Source of the DNA: Faecalicatena_A orotica
GTDB lineage: Bacteria; Bacillota; Clostridia; Lachnospirales; Lachnospiraceae
Strand: one strand, 5' to 3'
Assembly (NCBI RefSeq): GCF_040545875.1
Contig: NZ_JBEPMR010000013.1
DNA length: 64,000 bases
Positions within the stretch are counted from its first letter, which is position 1; each line of letters starts with the position of its first letter. The translations under genes were made by a program, and so were the position numbers. Shown here one piece after another: positions 1 through 7,840 of the stretch. The notes beneath the pieces were generated by a model. The model was not told where the DNA came from, ran no database searches, and saw nothing but the letters and a program-made list of their open reading frames with translations.

Positions 1-1362
1 ACTGCATTCCGCCGCAAACTGCAGTCCTGTCCCCCGCTCTCCCGGCTCCAGTAACAGATGCACCTCCGCATAATGGCGCAGCGGCTCAAAGTGTCCGACT
101 CCTTCAACAGGAAACTCTATCGTTTCCTTGTAAACAATATTTCCCGTTCCGAATTCAACATCCACACCGAACCGCTCTCTGATGATGCTTTTCAGTATCT
201 CAATCTGAACCTCACCCATCAGTTGTGCATGAATCTCCCCCAGCTGTTCTTCCCATACAATATGGAGCTGTGGTTCCTCTTCCTCCAGCTGTCTTAAGTT
301 CTTTAGCATTTTGTGTACGTCGCACCCCTGAGGAAGCTGGATCTGGTACGTCAGGACGGGCTCCAGAACAAACATATCCGTTGCCCGTTCTGCTCCAATC
401 CCCTGCCCCGGGTAAGTTGTTCCCAATCCTGTCACTGCACAGACCCCTCCGGCGGCTACTTCCTGTACTGCCTCGTATTTTGCCCCGGAGTAAATACGGA
501 TCTGGTTCACTTTTTCTTCCATTCCCGGAAGCACGTCCTTCACCCGGAGAACACCGCCCGTCACTTTTAAATATGTCAGCCTGCTGCCCTGCTCATCTCT
601 GGCTATCTTATACACTTTTGCCCCGAATTCCTCCGGGTAATCCGCGCAGACCGTAAATCTGCGCAGCCCTTCCATAAGCCCTTCCACCCCTTCCAGACGA
701 AGCGCAGAACCAAAATAACAGGGAAATACTTTTCTGCCGGCCACTGCCCTGATAACAGTGGATGGTGCTGCGCCCCCTGTCTCCAGATATTCCTCCAGCA
801 TGTCCTCATCACAGACAGCCAGATTTTCAAGCCACGCATCATCTGCCGATCCCAGATCATCCAGCGACGTAAAATCAACGCATCCATCACTTAAACGTTT
901 CTTTAATTCTTTTAATATTGACTCACGATCTGTTCCTTCCTGATCCATCTTATTAATAAAGAGAAAGACAGGAATCCGGTATTGCTTCAATAAACGCCAG
1001 AGTGTCATGGTATGTCCCTGCACGCCGTCTGCACCGCTGATCACAAGAATTGCATAATTCAGAACCTGCAGCGTACGTTCCATCTCCGCCGAAAAGTCTA
1101 CGTGTCCCGGAGTATCCAGCAATGTAATATCCAGATCCTTCCACGAGATAACAGCCTGTTTCGAGAAAATCGTAATCCCCCTTTCACGCTCAAGTTCATA
1201 TGTATCCAGAAAGGCATCCTGATGGTCCACCCGCCCAAGCTTTCTGATATTGCCCCCTGTATACAGCATACTCTCCGACAAAGTTGTTTTTCCTGCATCG
1301 ACATGGGCCAGAATCCCTAAACAGATATGCTTTTTTACTCTTTTTGGCTGTTGTTCGCCCAT
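1..1362 (-). CDS. TetM/TetO-like ribosomal protection GTPase, 3' truncated by window edge
   Basis: An uninterrupted frame of 454 codons runs from ATG at 1362 off the left edge. The ATG follows an excellent ribosome binding site (GAGGAGGTG). Translation-factor GTPase motifs are clear: G1 HVDAGKTT (residues 20-27), switch I RGIT (61-64), G3 DTPGH (83-87), G4 NKMD (137-140). Proteins of this family resemble EF-G and release tetracycline from the ribosome; full-length members are about 640 residues or longer, so the C-terminal EF-G-like domains lie outside the window. The family also contains many chromosomal Lachnospiraceae members with no proven resistance role, so tetracycline resistance is not claimed. 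No attenuator leader of the tet(M) type is visible in the 175 bases upstream. Monocistronic within the window. Confidence 0.85.
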   Translation of the reverse strand, partial: MGEQQPKRVKKHICLGILAHVDAGKTTLSESMLYTGGNIRKLGRVDHQDAFLDTYELERERGITIFSKQAVISWKDLDITLLDTPGHVDFSAEMERTLQVLNYAILVISGADGVQGHTMTLWRLLKQYRIPVFLFINKMDQEGTDRESILKELKKRLSDGCVDFTSLDDLGSADDAWLENLAVCDEDMLEEYLETGGAAPSTVIRAVAGRKVFPCYFGSALRLEGVEGLMEGLRRFTVCADYPEEFGAKVYKIARDEQGSRLTYLKVTGGVLRVKDVLPGMEEKVNQIRIYSGAKYEAVQEVAAGGVCAVTGLGTTYPGQGIGAERATDMFVLEPVLTYQIQLPQGCDVHKMLKNLRQLEEEEPQLHIVWEEQLGEIHAQLMGEVQIEILKSIIRERFGVDVEFGTGNIVYKETIEFPVEGVGHFEPLRHYAEVHLLLEPGERGTGLQFAAECS

Positions 1363-1537
1363 GAAAACACCTCCTCTTGTGACAACATATTTTAAAGTAT
1401 ATCACAAGGGGAGGTGTTAGTCGAGACACTATGCTCTGCGAACAGGTTAATCTTATAACCTGTTATTTCAAGCATCACTTTTCAGTACTGTTTGAAAAAA
1501 TATAAAGGTTTGTGTTATTTTGAAGAGGAACATCCGT

Positions 1538-2773
1538 TTATTTGTTAACTTCATGGTTCTTAAACTTGCGGTAAGACATTCCAATAAACAGAACACACAG
1601 AACCACATAGCTCATAATCATCATCCGGGAACGATCTAAGACTATGTTCCCCGCGGAATATGTTATATAGTCATCAAACTTAAACTCTGTTATTTTCGAT
1701 GGAAGTAAAATCAAAATATGCTGCCATACATATCCTCCCATATTTGAATATAAAAATGATGGTACTGCAATTAACAAGAAATCTAAAATTATAACCGTAT
1801 ACGAACTTTTAAAAACAGATGACATTAACAGGGTTGCACTCACCATCAAGACTACCGCTGCGTACATTAGTAGTAACAAAATAATTACACCTTGTTTTAT
1901 AGTTAAGTTATAGCTTATTGGGTACGATGTATTTATTAATTGTATTGGTAAATCACCTCCATCAAATCCAAGCAAAAAGAGGTATGTCAATGAATAACTC
2001 AATACAATTGCCCAATATACCAGAGTGGCGTAAAATAATGAAGAAATAAGTTTTGCTTTTATAAGTTTATTTTTCCCATATTTTAAAGTTAATAACAACG
2101 AATCGGATTTTGTTTGGTACTCCCCTGCAAAAATTGGTGCTGTACCTATACAAACCACAATCATAATCATAATCAGCCAGCTGGCACTATCTAAAATACT
2201 GTTCCACCCCTTATAATATCCATATTTATATGTCTGAATTTGTGAATCTTTTTCTAACCAATATGTTTTCTCTACATTTCTCAAAAGCCCTTGGTTCTCT
2301 TTTATCTGAAGCCATTCATTAACTCTCTCGTTCCTGGCAAAATCAAAATCCACATTGAGGTTGTTTTCAAAAGTTTCTTTCAAACTATAATTTTGACCTA
2401 ACGGCGTATAAACCGATGCAATCAAAGTGAGTAATTCTCTATTTGGTAAATAATATTTCAAATACATCTCTTCCGTTAAATATTGAAATTTTTCTAAATC
2501 TGATGCAGTGTCCTTGTCTGATGTATATGCTAAATATTCTGCCATGATTTCTTTGACTCTGCTTTCATGCAAAACTTGCTCCGGTCTGGTTTCTTTTAAT
2601 ACCTTTGCACCTTGCAAACCTGAATGTGTCATACCGTTTAAATCAGTCGCACTGATTTGTGATATACTAGAATAAACGCAAAAGGCAATAAATATGCAGC
2701 AGCCAACTATAGACAGCTTAATTAATTTTCCCATCCATATGCGCTGCCACTCGTAATAAATCAATCTTTTCAT
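1538..2773 (-). CDS. ABC-2 type transporter permease
   Basis: Integral membrane subunit of an ABC exporter. The likely start is ATG 2773 (MKRLIYYEWQ), one base after the stop of the ATPase gene; an open frame extends further upstream but overlaps that gene. The protein is about 411 residues, with one N-terminal membrane segment, a long charged extracytoplasmic region (about residues 50-190) and then about five hydrophobic segments ending near the C terminus, the typical ABC-2 layout. It is the last gene of a coupled sigma factor, membrane protein, ATPase, permease row. The substrate is unknown; peptide or bacteriocin export/immunity is the usual guess for such modules, but nothing in the sequence decides it. 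The gene is more AT-rich than its neighbours. Confidence 0.8.
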   Translation of the reverse strand: MKRLIYYEWQRIWMGKLIKLSIVGCCIFIAFCVYSSISQISATDLNGMTHSGLQGAKVLKETRPEQVLHESRVKEIMAEYLAYTSDKDTASDLEKFQYLTEEMYLKYYLPNRELLTLIASVYTPLGQNYSLKETFENNLNVDFDFARNERVNEWLQIKENQGLLRNVEKTYWLEKDSQIQTYKYGYYKGWNSILDSASWLIMIMIVVCIGTAPIFAGEYQTKSDSLLLTLKYGKNKLIKAKLISSLFYATLVYWAIVLSYSLTYLFLLGFDGGDLPIQLINTSYPISYNLTIKQGVIILLLLMYAAVVLMVSATLLMSSVFKSSYTVIILDFLLIAVPSFLYSNMGGYVWQHILILLPSKITEFKFDDYITYSAGNIVLDRSRMMIMSYVVLCVLFIGMSYRKFKNHEVNK

Positions 2774-2774
2774 T

Positions 2775-3647
2775 TTAGCTAATCTCCCTTGAACTGAATA
2801 TGTTAATATAAACATCTTCCAATGTTGGTTCTACACTTTTGAAAACTGGTGACGGAATATTATCAGAAATAAATCGTATATAAATTTTTTCGTTAGCATA
2901 ATGTGAGTTTACTAAATTATATTTTCCCCCATATTCTGCAGCATCTTTTTCTAATATATATCCTTCCCAAACTCTTCCCCTTAAGGTTTTCGTTAATTCT
3001 CCTACGCTTCCGCGCAATTCAATCATTCCACTATTCATAAAAATAATTTCATCCGCAATATATTCAACATCTGAGACAATGTGGGTCGAAAAGATCACGA
3101 TTTTATCTTTAGATAAGTCTGATATCATTCCTCTGAAATAGGCTCTTTCTTTTGGATCTAATCCTGCAGTTGGTTCATCTAAGATTAATACTTTCGGATT
3201 GTTTAATAAAGCCTGCGCAATTCCTAACCTTCTTTTCATACCTCCCGAATATGTCTTTATTTTTTTATCTTTATTTTCTAATAGATTTACTTCACCTAAT
3301 AATTTATGAGTAAGTTTTCGAGCGTATCGTGGTTGTAATCCCTTTACAGCTGCAATATACAACATAAATTTTTGAGCTGTAAACTCTGGAAAATACCCAA
3401 AATCCTGAGGCACATATCCCAAAATATCTCTGTAATCTTCTCCTAGATCAATGATATTTTTCCCATTAAACTTTATTTCTCCCGCCGTGGGAGATAATAT
3501 CCCACATAGCATTTGAATCAATGTCGTTTTCCCAACACCATTGGCCCCTAAAAGTCCATAAACACCTTCCTGTAACGCCATTGTCAAATTGCTGACTGCT
3601 AATTTGTTTTTAAACTGCTTAGATAAATTGCTGACCACTAATTCCAT
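2775..3647 (-). CDS. ABC transporter ATP-binding protein
   Basis: Cytoplasmic ATPase, 290 residues, that should energise the permease encoded immediately downstream. Walker A is GANGVGKTT (residues 34-42), the signature is YSGGMKRRLGIAQ (about 133-145), Walker B is VLILDEPTAGLD (about 152-163) and the switch histidine is in STHIVSD. The region after the ATPase core (from about residue 215) is the extension common in CcmA/NatA-like exporter ATPases. Its 5' end overlaps the 3' end of the upstream membrane-protein gene by 29 bases, and its stop is one base from the permease start, so translation is probably coupled through the whole row. Confidence 0.9.
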   Translation of the reverse strand: MELVVSNLSKQFKNKLAVSNLTMALQEGVYGLLGANGVGKTTLIQMLCGILSPTAGEIKFNGKNIIDLGEDYRDILGYVPQDFGYFPEFTAQKFMLYIAAVKGLQPRYARKLTHKLLGEVNLLENKDKKIKTYSGGMKRRLGIAQALLNNPKVLILDEPTAGLDPKERAYFRGMISDLSKDKIVIFSTHIVSDVEYIADEIIFMNSGMIELRGSVGELTKTLRGRVWEGYILEKDAAEYGGKYNLVNSHYANEKIYIRFISDNIPSPVFKSVEPTLEDVYINIFSSREIS

Positions 3648-4380
3648 CCTCTTGTAATCCTCCTAACATATTTCTGATTTCTGATGCTTCCTTCCAAATA
3701 CTCAATAAAATAATGATTAACAATAGGACATTTAGCTTGTCAATTATTACTTCATCAAAAATGCTTTTTATAACCAAGTTCATAATAGTCAATGCACCAC
3801 CCCATGCAGAACATATGAAAATCACATCTTTTTCTTTTGTATGGTTAATTATATATATACATCCTCCACACATTAAGTTGTAAAGTGCAATAACATAAAG
3901 TAAATCCGTTCCCCCAAAATAGAGTTTTAATAAAAAAGCACTTGTAATACTGAATGCCAAAATCAAAAAATCAATTATCCCAAATAACATTAGCCTGATC
4001 AAAAGAACTTTTCTTATCGAATAACGGGCAGTCATCAATAACCCTTTTAAGTTCGGCTGTAAAATACTGCATATTTCATTTGTGCCTGCCAAGCATAACA
4101 ATGGGATAATTATTGACATTATCGTCCAGAAGCTCCCTGTCCCATTTCTACTCTCGGATAGTATCCCTATATTTAAAAAAGCAGCTATAATGATTTTTAT
4201 TATCCATACTTTTAAAGGGATAAATTTTACTTGTGTTAATACACTTTGTATCTCTGTCATTCTGTACGTTTCTGCTCCAAATTCCATTTTCTTTGCTAAT
4301 AATAATGTCTTTTCAAACGCTTCCACATCATATGGAGGGACGTCAAATTCCAATTTCTTCTTTATTCTATGATTTTTCAC
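3619..4380 (-). CDS. membrane protein of sigma-ABC module, function unknown
   Basis: A 253-residue protein starting at GTG 4380, which overlaps the stop of the sigma-factor gene (GTGA) and has an AGGAGG nine bases upstream. The first ~60 residues are hydrophilic and cytoplasm-like (EFDVPPYDVEAFEKTL), followed by about six hydrophobic segments in tight pairs and a short hydrophilic tail. I do not recognise the family. Its place directly after an ECF-type sigma gene, together with a soluble N-terminal part and a membrane part, would fit an anti-sigma factor or a sensor that holds the sigma factor until a signal arrives; this is inference from position only. Confidence 0.6.
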   Translation of the reverse strand: MKNHRIKKKLEFDVPPYDVEAFEKTLLLAKKMEFGAETYRMTEIQSVLTQVKFIPLKVWIIKIIIAAFLNIGILSESRNGTGSFWTIMSIIIPLLCLAGTNEICSILQPNLKGLLMTARYSIRKVLLIRLMLFGIIDFLILAFSITSAFLLKLYFGGTDLLYVIALYNLMCGGCIYIINHTKEKDVIFICSAWGGALTIMNLVIKSIFDEVIIDKLNVLLLIIILLSIWKEASEIRNMLGGLQEDGISGQQFI

Positions 4381-4892
4381 CGATATTCGCCTCCTAACTT
4401 ATTACCAATCTTTTTTTCTACTTTTTTCAATGAGTATCTAACCGTAGACACTGGCATGTCTAATATTTTAGAAATATCTGCAAAAGTCATATCCTCGTAA
4501 TATCGTAAAATTATTAATTCCCTTTCATCTGTGTCAAGAAAATCTAAAACATGTTTTATCTCTATTTCTAGCATTGTATTTTCTATGTCGTAAATTTCTG
4601 TTTCTAGCCCCACATTTATCGGATATATTCCATCAGGCTTTTTTAAATAATCCTTAATAATATTTTTGGCTATAATATATAGATAATTTTTTAATTTCCC
4701 TATATGTTTATATGAATCTATGTTTTTCAAAAAGCGCAAAAAAGTTTCTTGAGTAATATCTTGAGCCACGTTTTTATTAAACAAGTGGCGATAACAATAC
4801 GCATACACATCGCCGTAATACATTTGAATCAGAGTATCTACGGACTCCTTTTCGCCTGTTATTATATTCTTTATCATTTTTCTTCCATCCAC
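4377..4892 (-). CDS. ECF-like RNA polymerase sigma factor
   Basis: Sigma-70 family protein of about 171 residues. I chose GTG 4892 because a GGAGG lies seven bases upstream; an ATG at 4877 is the alternative, and the longer frame to 4943 has no ribosome binding site. Region 2 (from about DVYAYCYRHLFNKNVAQDI through TFLRFLKNI) and region 4 (DERELIILRYYEDMTFADI and the helix-turn-helix ILDMPVSTVRYSLKKVEKKI) are both recognisable, with no region 3, as in ECF sigma factors. It opens a four-gene coupled row with a membrane protein and an ABC exporter, which it probably controls. The target promoter cannot be inferred here. Confidence 0.85.
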   Translation of the reverse strand: MDGRKMIKNIITGEKESVDTLIQMYYGDVYAYCYRHLFNKNVAQDITQETFLRFLKNIDSYKHIGKLKNYLYIIAKNIIKDYLKKPDGIYPINVGLETEIYDIENTMLEIEIKHVLDFLDTDERELIILRYYEDMTFADISKILDMPVSTVRYSLKKVEKKIGNKLGGEYR

Positions 4893-4964
4893 TATGATTC
4901 CTCCGTATATAATATATAACGAATGTTCTTCGAAAAAAAACAACTTTTTCTTAATCTTTTTATT

Positions 4965-5099
4965 TTAGTTATTCAACACAGTCACAGGATATCTCGACAC
5001 CCGTTTGGATTTTACAAACTTCATCACAGCATAGTTATATACTTCGCATAGTCTGTCTATTGATTCTGGTGTCTTCAATGCCTGTACCGGACTTAAAAA
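4965..5099 (-). pseudogene. possible 3' remnant of an unidentified coding sequence
   Basis: The minus strand holds an open stretch of 44 codons ending in TAA at 4965-4967, with no start codon or ribosome binding site. It reads ...QALKTPESIDRLCEVYNYAV... and has ordinary coding-like composition. It is cut off on its 5' side by the terminator hairpin of the ROK gene. I cannot name the parent protein. It may be the tail of a lost gene or mobile element; chance cannot be excluded. Confidence 0.25.
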
Positions 5100-5150
5100 A
5101 ATCAACCCCATCTTAGTCATTTTGCTCAAAATGACTAAGATGGGGTTGAT
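5095..5150 (-). terminator. Rho-independent terminator, perfect 23-bp stem
   Basis: Bases 5101-5123 and 5128-5150 are exact reverse complements around a GCTC loop, and on the minus strand the hairpin is followed by a run of six T. It lies 18 bases after the ROK gene stop and closes the carbohydrate locus. A perfect 23-bp stem is unusually long for a simple terminator. Confidence 0.85.
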
Positions 5151-5168
5151 TGTGATAAAGATAGGCTC

Positions 5169-6305
5169 CTATTCCAGCGATTCAAAATACTGCTCCACAA
5201 AACTCATGGCAATCCCCACGGCCGAAACTTCTTTTTTGAAGCTGCATGTTTTCAGATAAGTGGTATCATTTTCAAAACCATTATATTTTACAACCTTTTT
5301 ACTCAGTTCCGCCATATATTTACCTATATATCCGCCCACATATCCTCCCAGGATGATGTCACAGTCGTAAGCCATGCGGAGATTGGTCACAGTAATTGCG
5401 AGATACTCAAGATACTCATCCCAGATCTTTTGAAAATCTGTATCGCCCTTATCCAGCCTTTCAAAAAACTGTTCGAGATTTCCGTTTGTGTGCCCGGCCA
5501 GTACCTGCGCAGAACAATAGGCATCGACACACCCTTGTTTTCCACAGTAGCAGGTGCGGCCGCCCGGAACGATGACCATATGGCCGAACTCGGAACTTCT
5601 GTAGTCGTCGCCTTCATATATCCCGTTGTGGACATAGAATGATCCGCCTACAGAATTGCTCAGGGACAGGTACACTGCATTTTTTTCCAGTCTGTACATC
5701 TCTGCCATCGCGGCACTGTTTGCATCATTTTCATACCGCACGTCATATTCAAAGAGCTGGCTTAAGTTTCTCAGGCTTAAATTCTGTACCCGCAGAATGT
5801 GGGAAATAAGCAGTGTCTCATACTGCTTATCTATGATTCCCGGAAATGATATCCCGACCCCCAGAAGCTTATCGTGCGCAATCCCTGACTGGCCTGCAAA
5901 TTCCCTGAAATGGCGGTATACGGTTTCATTATATTCCAGTGAATTTTCAAATTTCTCACGGACCCTTACCTTTGCCGTAAGTTCCCCTGTCAGGTCGATC
6001 ATGACATAGCTGATATGGTTGTTCGTAATATCGATACCGGCGGCATACTTTAAGCCTGCATTGACAGAAAGTGCCTTTGCCTTCCTGCCGCCTGTAGACT
6101 CATATTCCCCGCTCTCAATGATAATCCCGCGCTGGATAAGCTCTTTTACATTCTGCAGGACGGTTGGCATGCTTAAACCTAATGTTGCCGCGATCTCGGG
6201 TTTAGAGGTCACACGCCTGTGCAGGATGAACCTGGCCACCCTGATTAAATTTGCTTTCTTCTTATCCGTGCCGCTGTCCTTATGCATATCCCCTGTTCCT
6301 TCCAT
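5169..6305 (-). CDS. ROK family transcriptional regulator
   Basis: XylR/NagC-type repressor of 378 residues (372 if ATG 6287 is used, which has AGGGG just upstream; ATG 6305 has no clear binding site). A winged helix-turn-helix at about residues 20-75 (TSKPEIAATLGLSMPTVLQN, then GGRKAK) is followed by a ROK sugar-kinase-like fold with the zinc motif CYCGKQGCVDAYC. ROK repressors bind a sugar or sugar phosphate and release DNA. It is the last gene of a minus-strand row holding a rhamnosidase, a sugar ABC transporter and a two-component system, so a rhamnose-containing glycan or its breakdown product is a reasonable inducer, by inference. Confidence 0.88.
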   Translation of the reverse strand: MEGTGDMHKDSGTDKKKANLIRVARFILHRRVTSKPEIAATLGLSMPTVLQNVKELIQRGIIIESGEYESTGGRKAKALSVNAGLKYAAGIDITNNHISYVMIDLTGELTAKVRVREKFENSLEYNETVYRHFREFAGQSGIAHDKLLGVGISFPGIIDKQYETLLISHILRVQNLSLRNLSQLFEYDVRYENDANSAAMAEMYRLEKNAVYLSLSNSVGGSFYVHNGIYEGDDYRSSEFGHMVIVPGGRTCYCGKQGCVDAYCSAQVLAGHTNGNLEQFFERLDKGDTDFQKIWDEYLEYLAITVTNLRMAYDCDIILGGYVGGYIGKYMAELSKKVVKYNGFENDTTYLKTCSFKKEVSAVGIAMSFVEQYFESLE

Positions 6306-6340
6306 AAATCGTTTTATAAAAGAATTTTACCCCTTCTGAA

Positions 6341-7840
6341 CTAAATTTGCAACATTGCTTTTTCCATATATTCCTTAGGGCAGACCCCCGTCACTGACCG
6401 GAAGATGCGGCTGAAGTAAAACTGATCTGTATATCCCACCCGCTCGGCAATGTCCTTGATATAGGCCTCCGGGTCCTGCTCCATCATCTGCATTGCTTTT
6501 TTCATCCGGATACTGGTCAGGTAATTGCTGAAAGAAGTCTCCTCATATGTACGGAACATCCTGCTTAAGGATGTCTGGGATACACCAAACTGCCTGCAGA
6601 TACTGCCCAGCGTCATTGCCTCATCCATATGTCCCTTCATGTAAGAACAGATAGAATGGAAAAGCTGTTCTTTATTATCAATCTTTTCCTTCCCCATATC
6701 CGGGATGCACTGTCTGATGACCGTCAGTATATTCTCCTTCAGTTCATCCATATCGGACGCATAGTAAAAGGCATCGTCTATCATAAACTCCAGATCGACA
6801 AATTCCCTCTCTATTGGATAAAGGTTGCGTACCAGCTGAAAAATATATTTCACTGCAGATTCCACATAAATCTGACTACTTTTCTGTTTCCTAAATATAT
6901 CAAATAATTTCTTCAATTCTGTTGGAAACTTCTTATCCTCTTTATATCGGATGCAGTATTCTACCTGTTCAAGCTGCTTTTTGGCCGTCTCCTCCTCCCC
7001 CGGATTCCGGCATTCCTGGCTGTCGCCGTTCAGGTACAACACCTGGTTTTCTCCGATTACCACCGATTCATCCAGCCTCCTGTACAGCTTTTTCACGATT
7101 TCGGGAAGTGCCTCCAAAGGGAATGATTCGTTGTACACAACTGCCGTCTGATATGTATAACCACTTTTTTCCCTCTCAAAAATGCGCTCCGCCATTCCCT
7201 TGAAGTCTCCTGAAAACAGTAGTTCCTCGGGGAAAAGATACAGTGCCTCCATTTCGTCACGCCCATAGATATACACTTTTTCCTCTTCCATAGAAAATAT
7301 TTCGACGCCTGTTCTTCTGGAAAATCTTTTGGGAAGGCCGTTTTTCCGGTATATGGCCGCATAGTAATTTCCTGCTGGGAAATAGCGGTAAAGCCGGTCT
7401 GCATCCTCCGCCTGTTTCCCATTGCAGAGTGATCTTAACAGCCTGTTTCGTTTTTCATAATATAACGTATTCAGCTTCGGCTCCAGCCGGTCCATCAGCT
7501 TCTTCATATCCGATGGAGCCAGCGGTTTTAAGAGATAATCACATACCCCTGACTGGAGGGCACCCTTGGCATATTCAAATTCAGAATAGCCGCTGACGAT
7601 TACTGAAAGCACCTCCGGGAACTCTTCCTTCACCTTTGCAACAAGCTGTATTCCGTCCATCACGGGCATTTTTACATCAGAGATCAGGATGTCCGGCTGT
7701 TCTTCCCGGATCAACCTGAGTGCTTCACTGCCGTTTTCCGCCGTCCCCATAATCTCATACTGTGGACATTTCTTTTTCAGAATCATGCATACATGGTTCA
7801 GCGCCGTAGGCTCATCTTCTACTACCATAATTTTATACAT
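6341..7840 (-). CDS. response regulator, CheY-like receiver plus AraC-type DNA-binding domain
   Basis: YesN-type regulator of 499 residues. Start ATG 7840 is preferred over ATG 7849 because GAGG lies ten bases before it; the gene overlaps the histidine kinase stop by 8 bases. The receiver domain (residues 1-120) has acidic residues in VVEDEP, phospho-acceptor D in LISDVKMPVMDG, and K in LLKPL. A long middle region (about 130-390) has no clear motif. The C-terminal ~100 residues hold two AraC helix-turn-helix units (LGSICRQFGVSQTSLSRMF and IKDIAERVGYTDQFYFSRIF). With the kinase it should sense extracellular sugar and activate the adjacent transporter/hydrolase genes. Confidence 0.93.
   Translation of the reverse strand: MYKIMVVEDEPTALNHVCMILKKKCPQYEIMGTAENGSEALRLIREEQPDILISDVKMPVMDGIQLVAKVKEEFPEVLSVIVSGYSEFEYAKGALQSGVCDYLLKPLAPSDMKKLMDRLEPKLNTLYYEKRNRLLRSLCNGKQAEDADRLYRYFPAGNYYAAIYRKNGLPKRFSRRTGVEIFSMEEEKVYIYGRDEMEALYLFPEELLFSGDFKGMAERIFEREKSGYTYQTAVVYNESFPLEALPEIVKKLYRRLDESVVIGENQVLYLNGDSQECRNPGEEETAKKQLEQVEYCIRYKEDKKFPTELKKLFDIFRKQKSSQIYVESAVKYIFQLVRNLYPIEREFVDLEFMIDDAFYYASDMDELKENILTVIRQCIPDMGKEKIDNKEQLFHSICSYMKGHMDEAMTLGSICRQFGVSQTSLSRMFRTYEETSFSNYLTSIRMKKAMQMMEQDPEAYIKDIAERVGYTDQFYFSRIFRSVTGVCPKEYMEKAMLQI

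Noticed and set aside
225..656. Plus-strand frames opposite the TetM-like gene
   Set aside because: The minus strand has a continuous GTPase frame with all motifs; the opposite frames are shadows.
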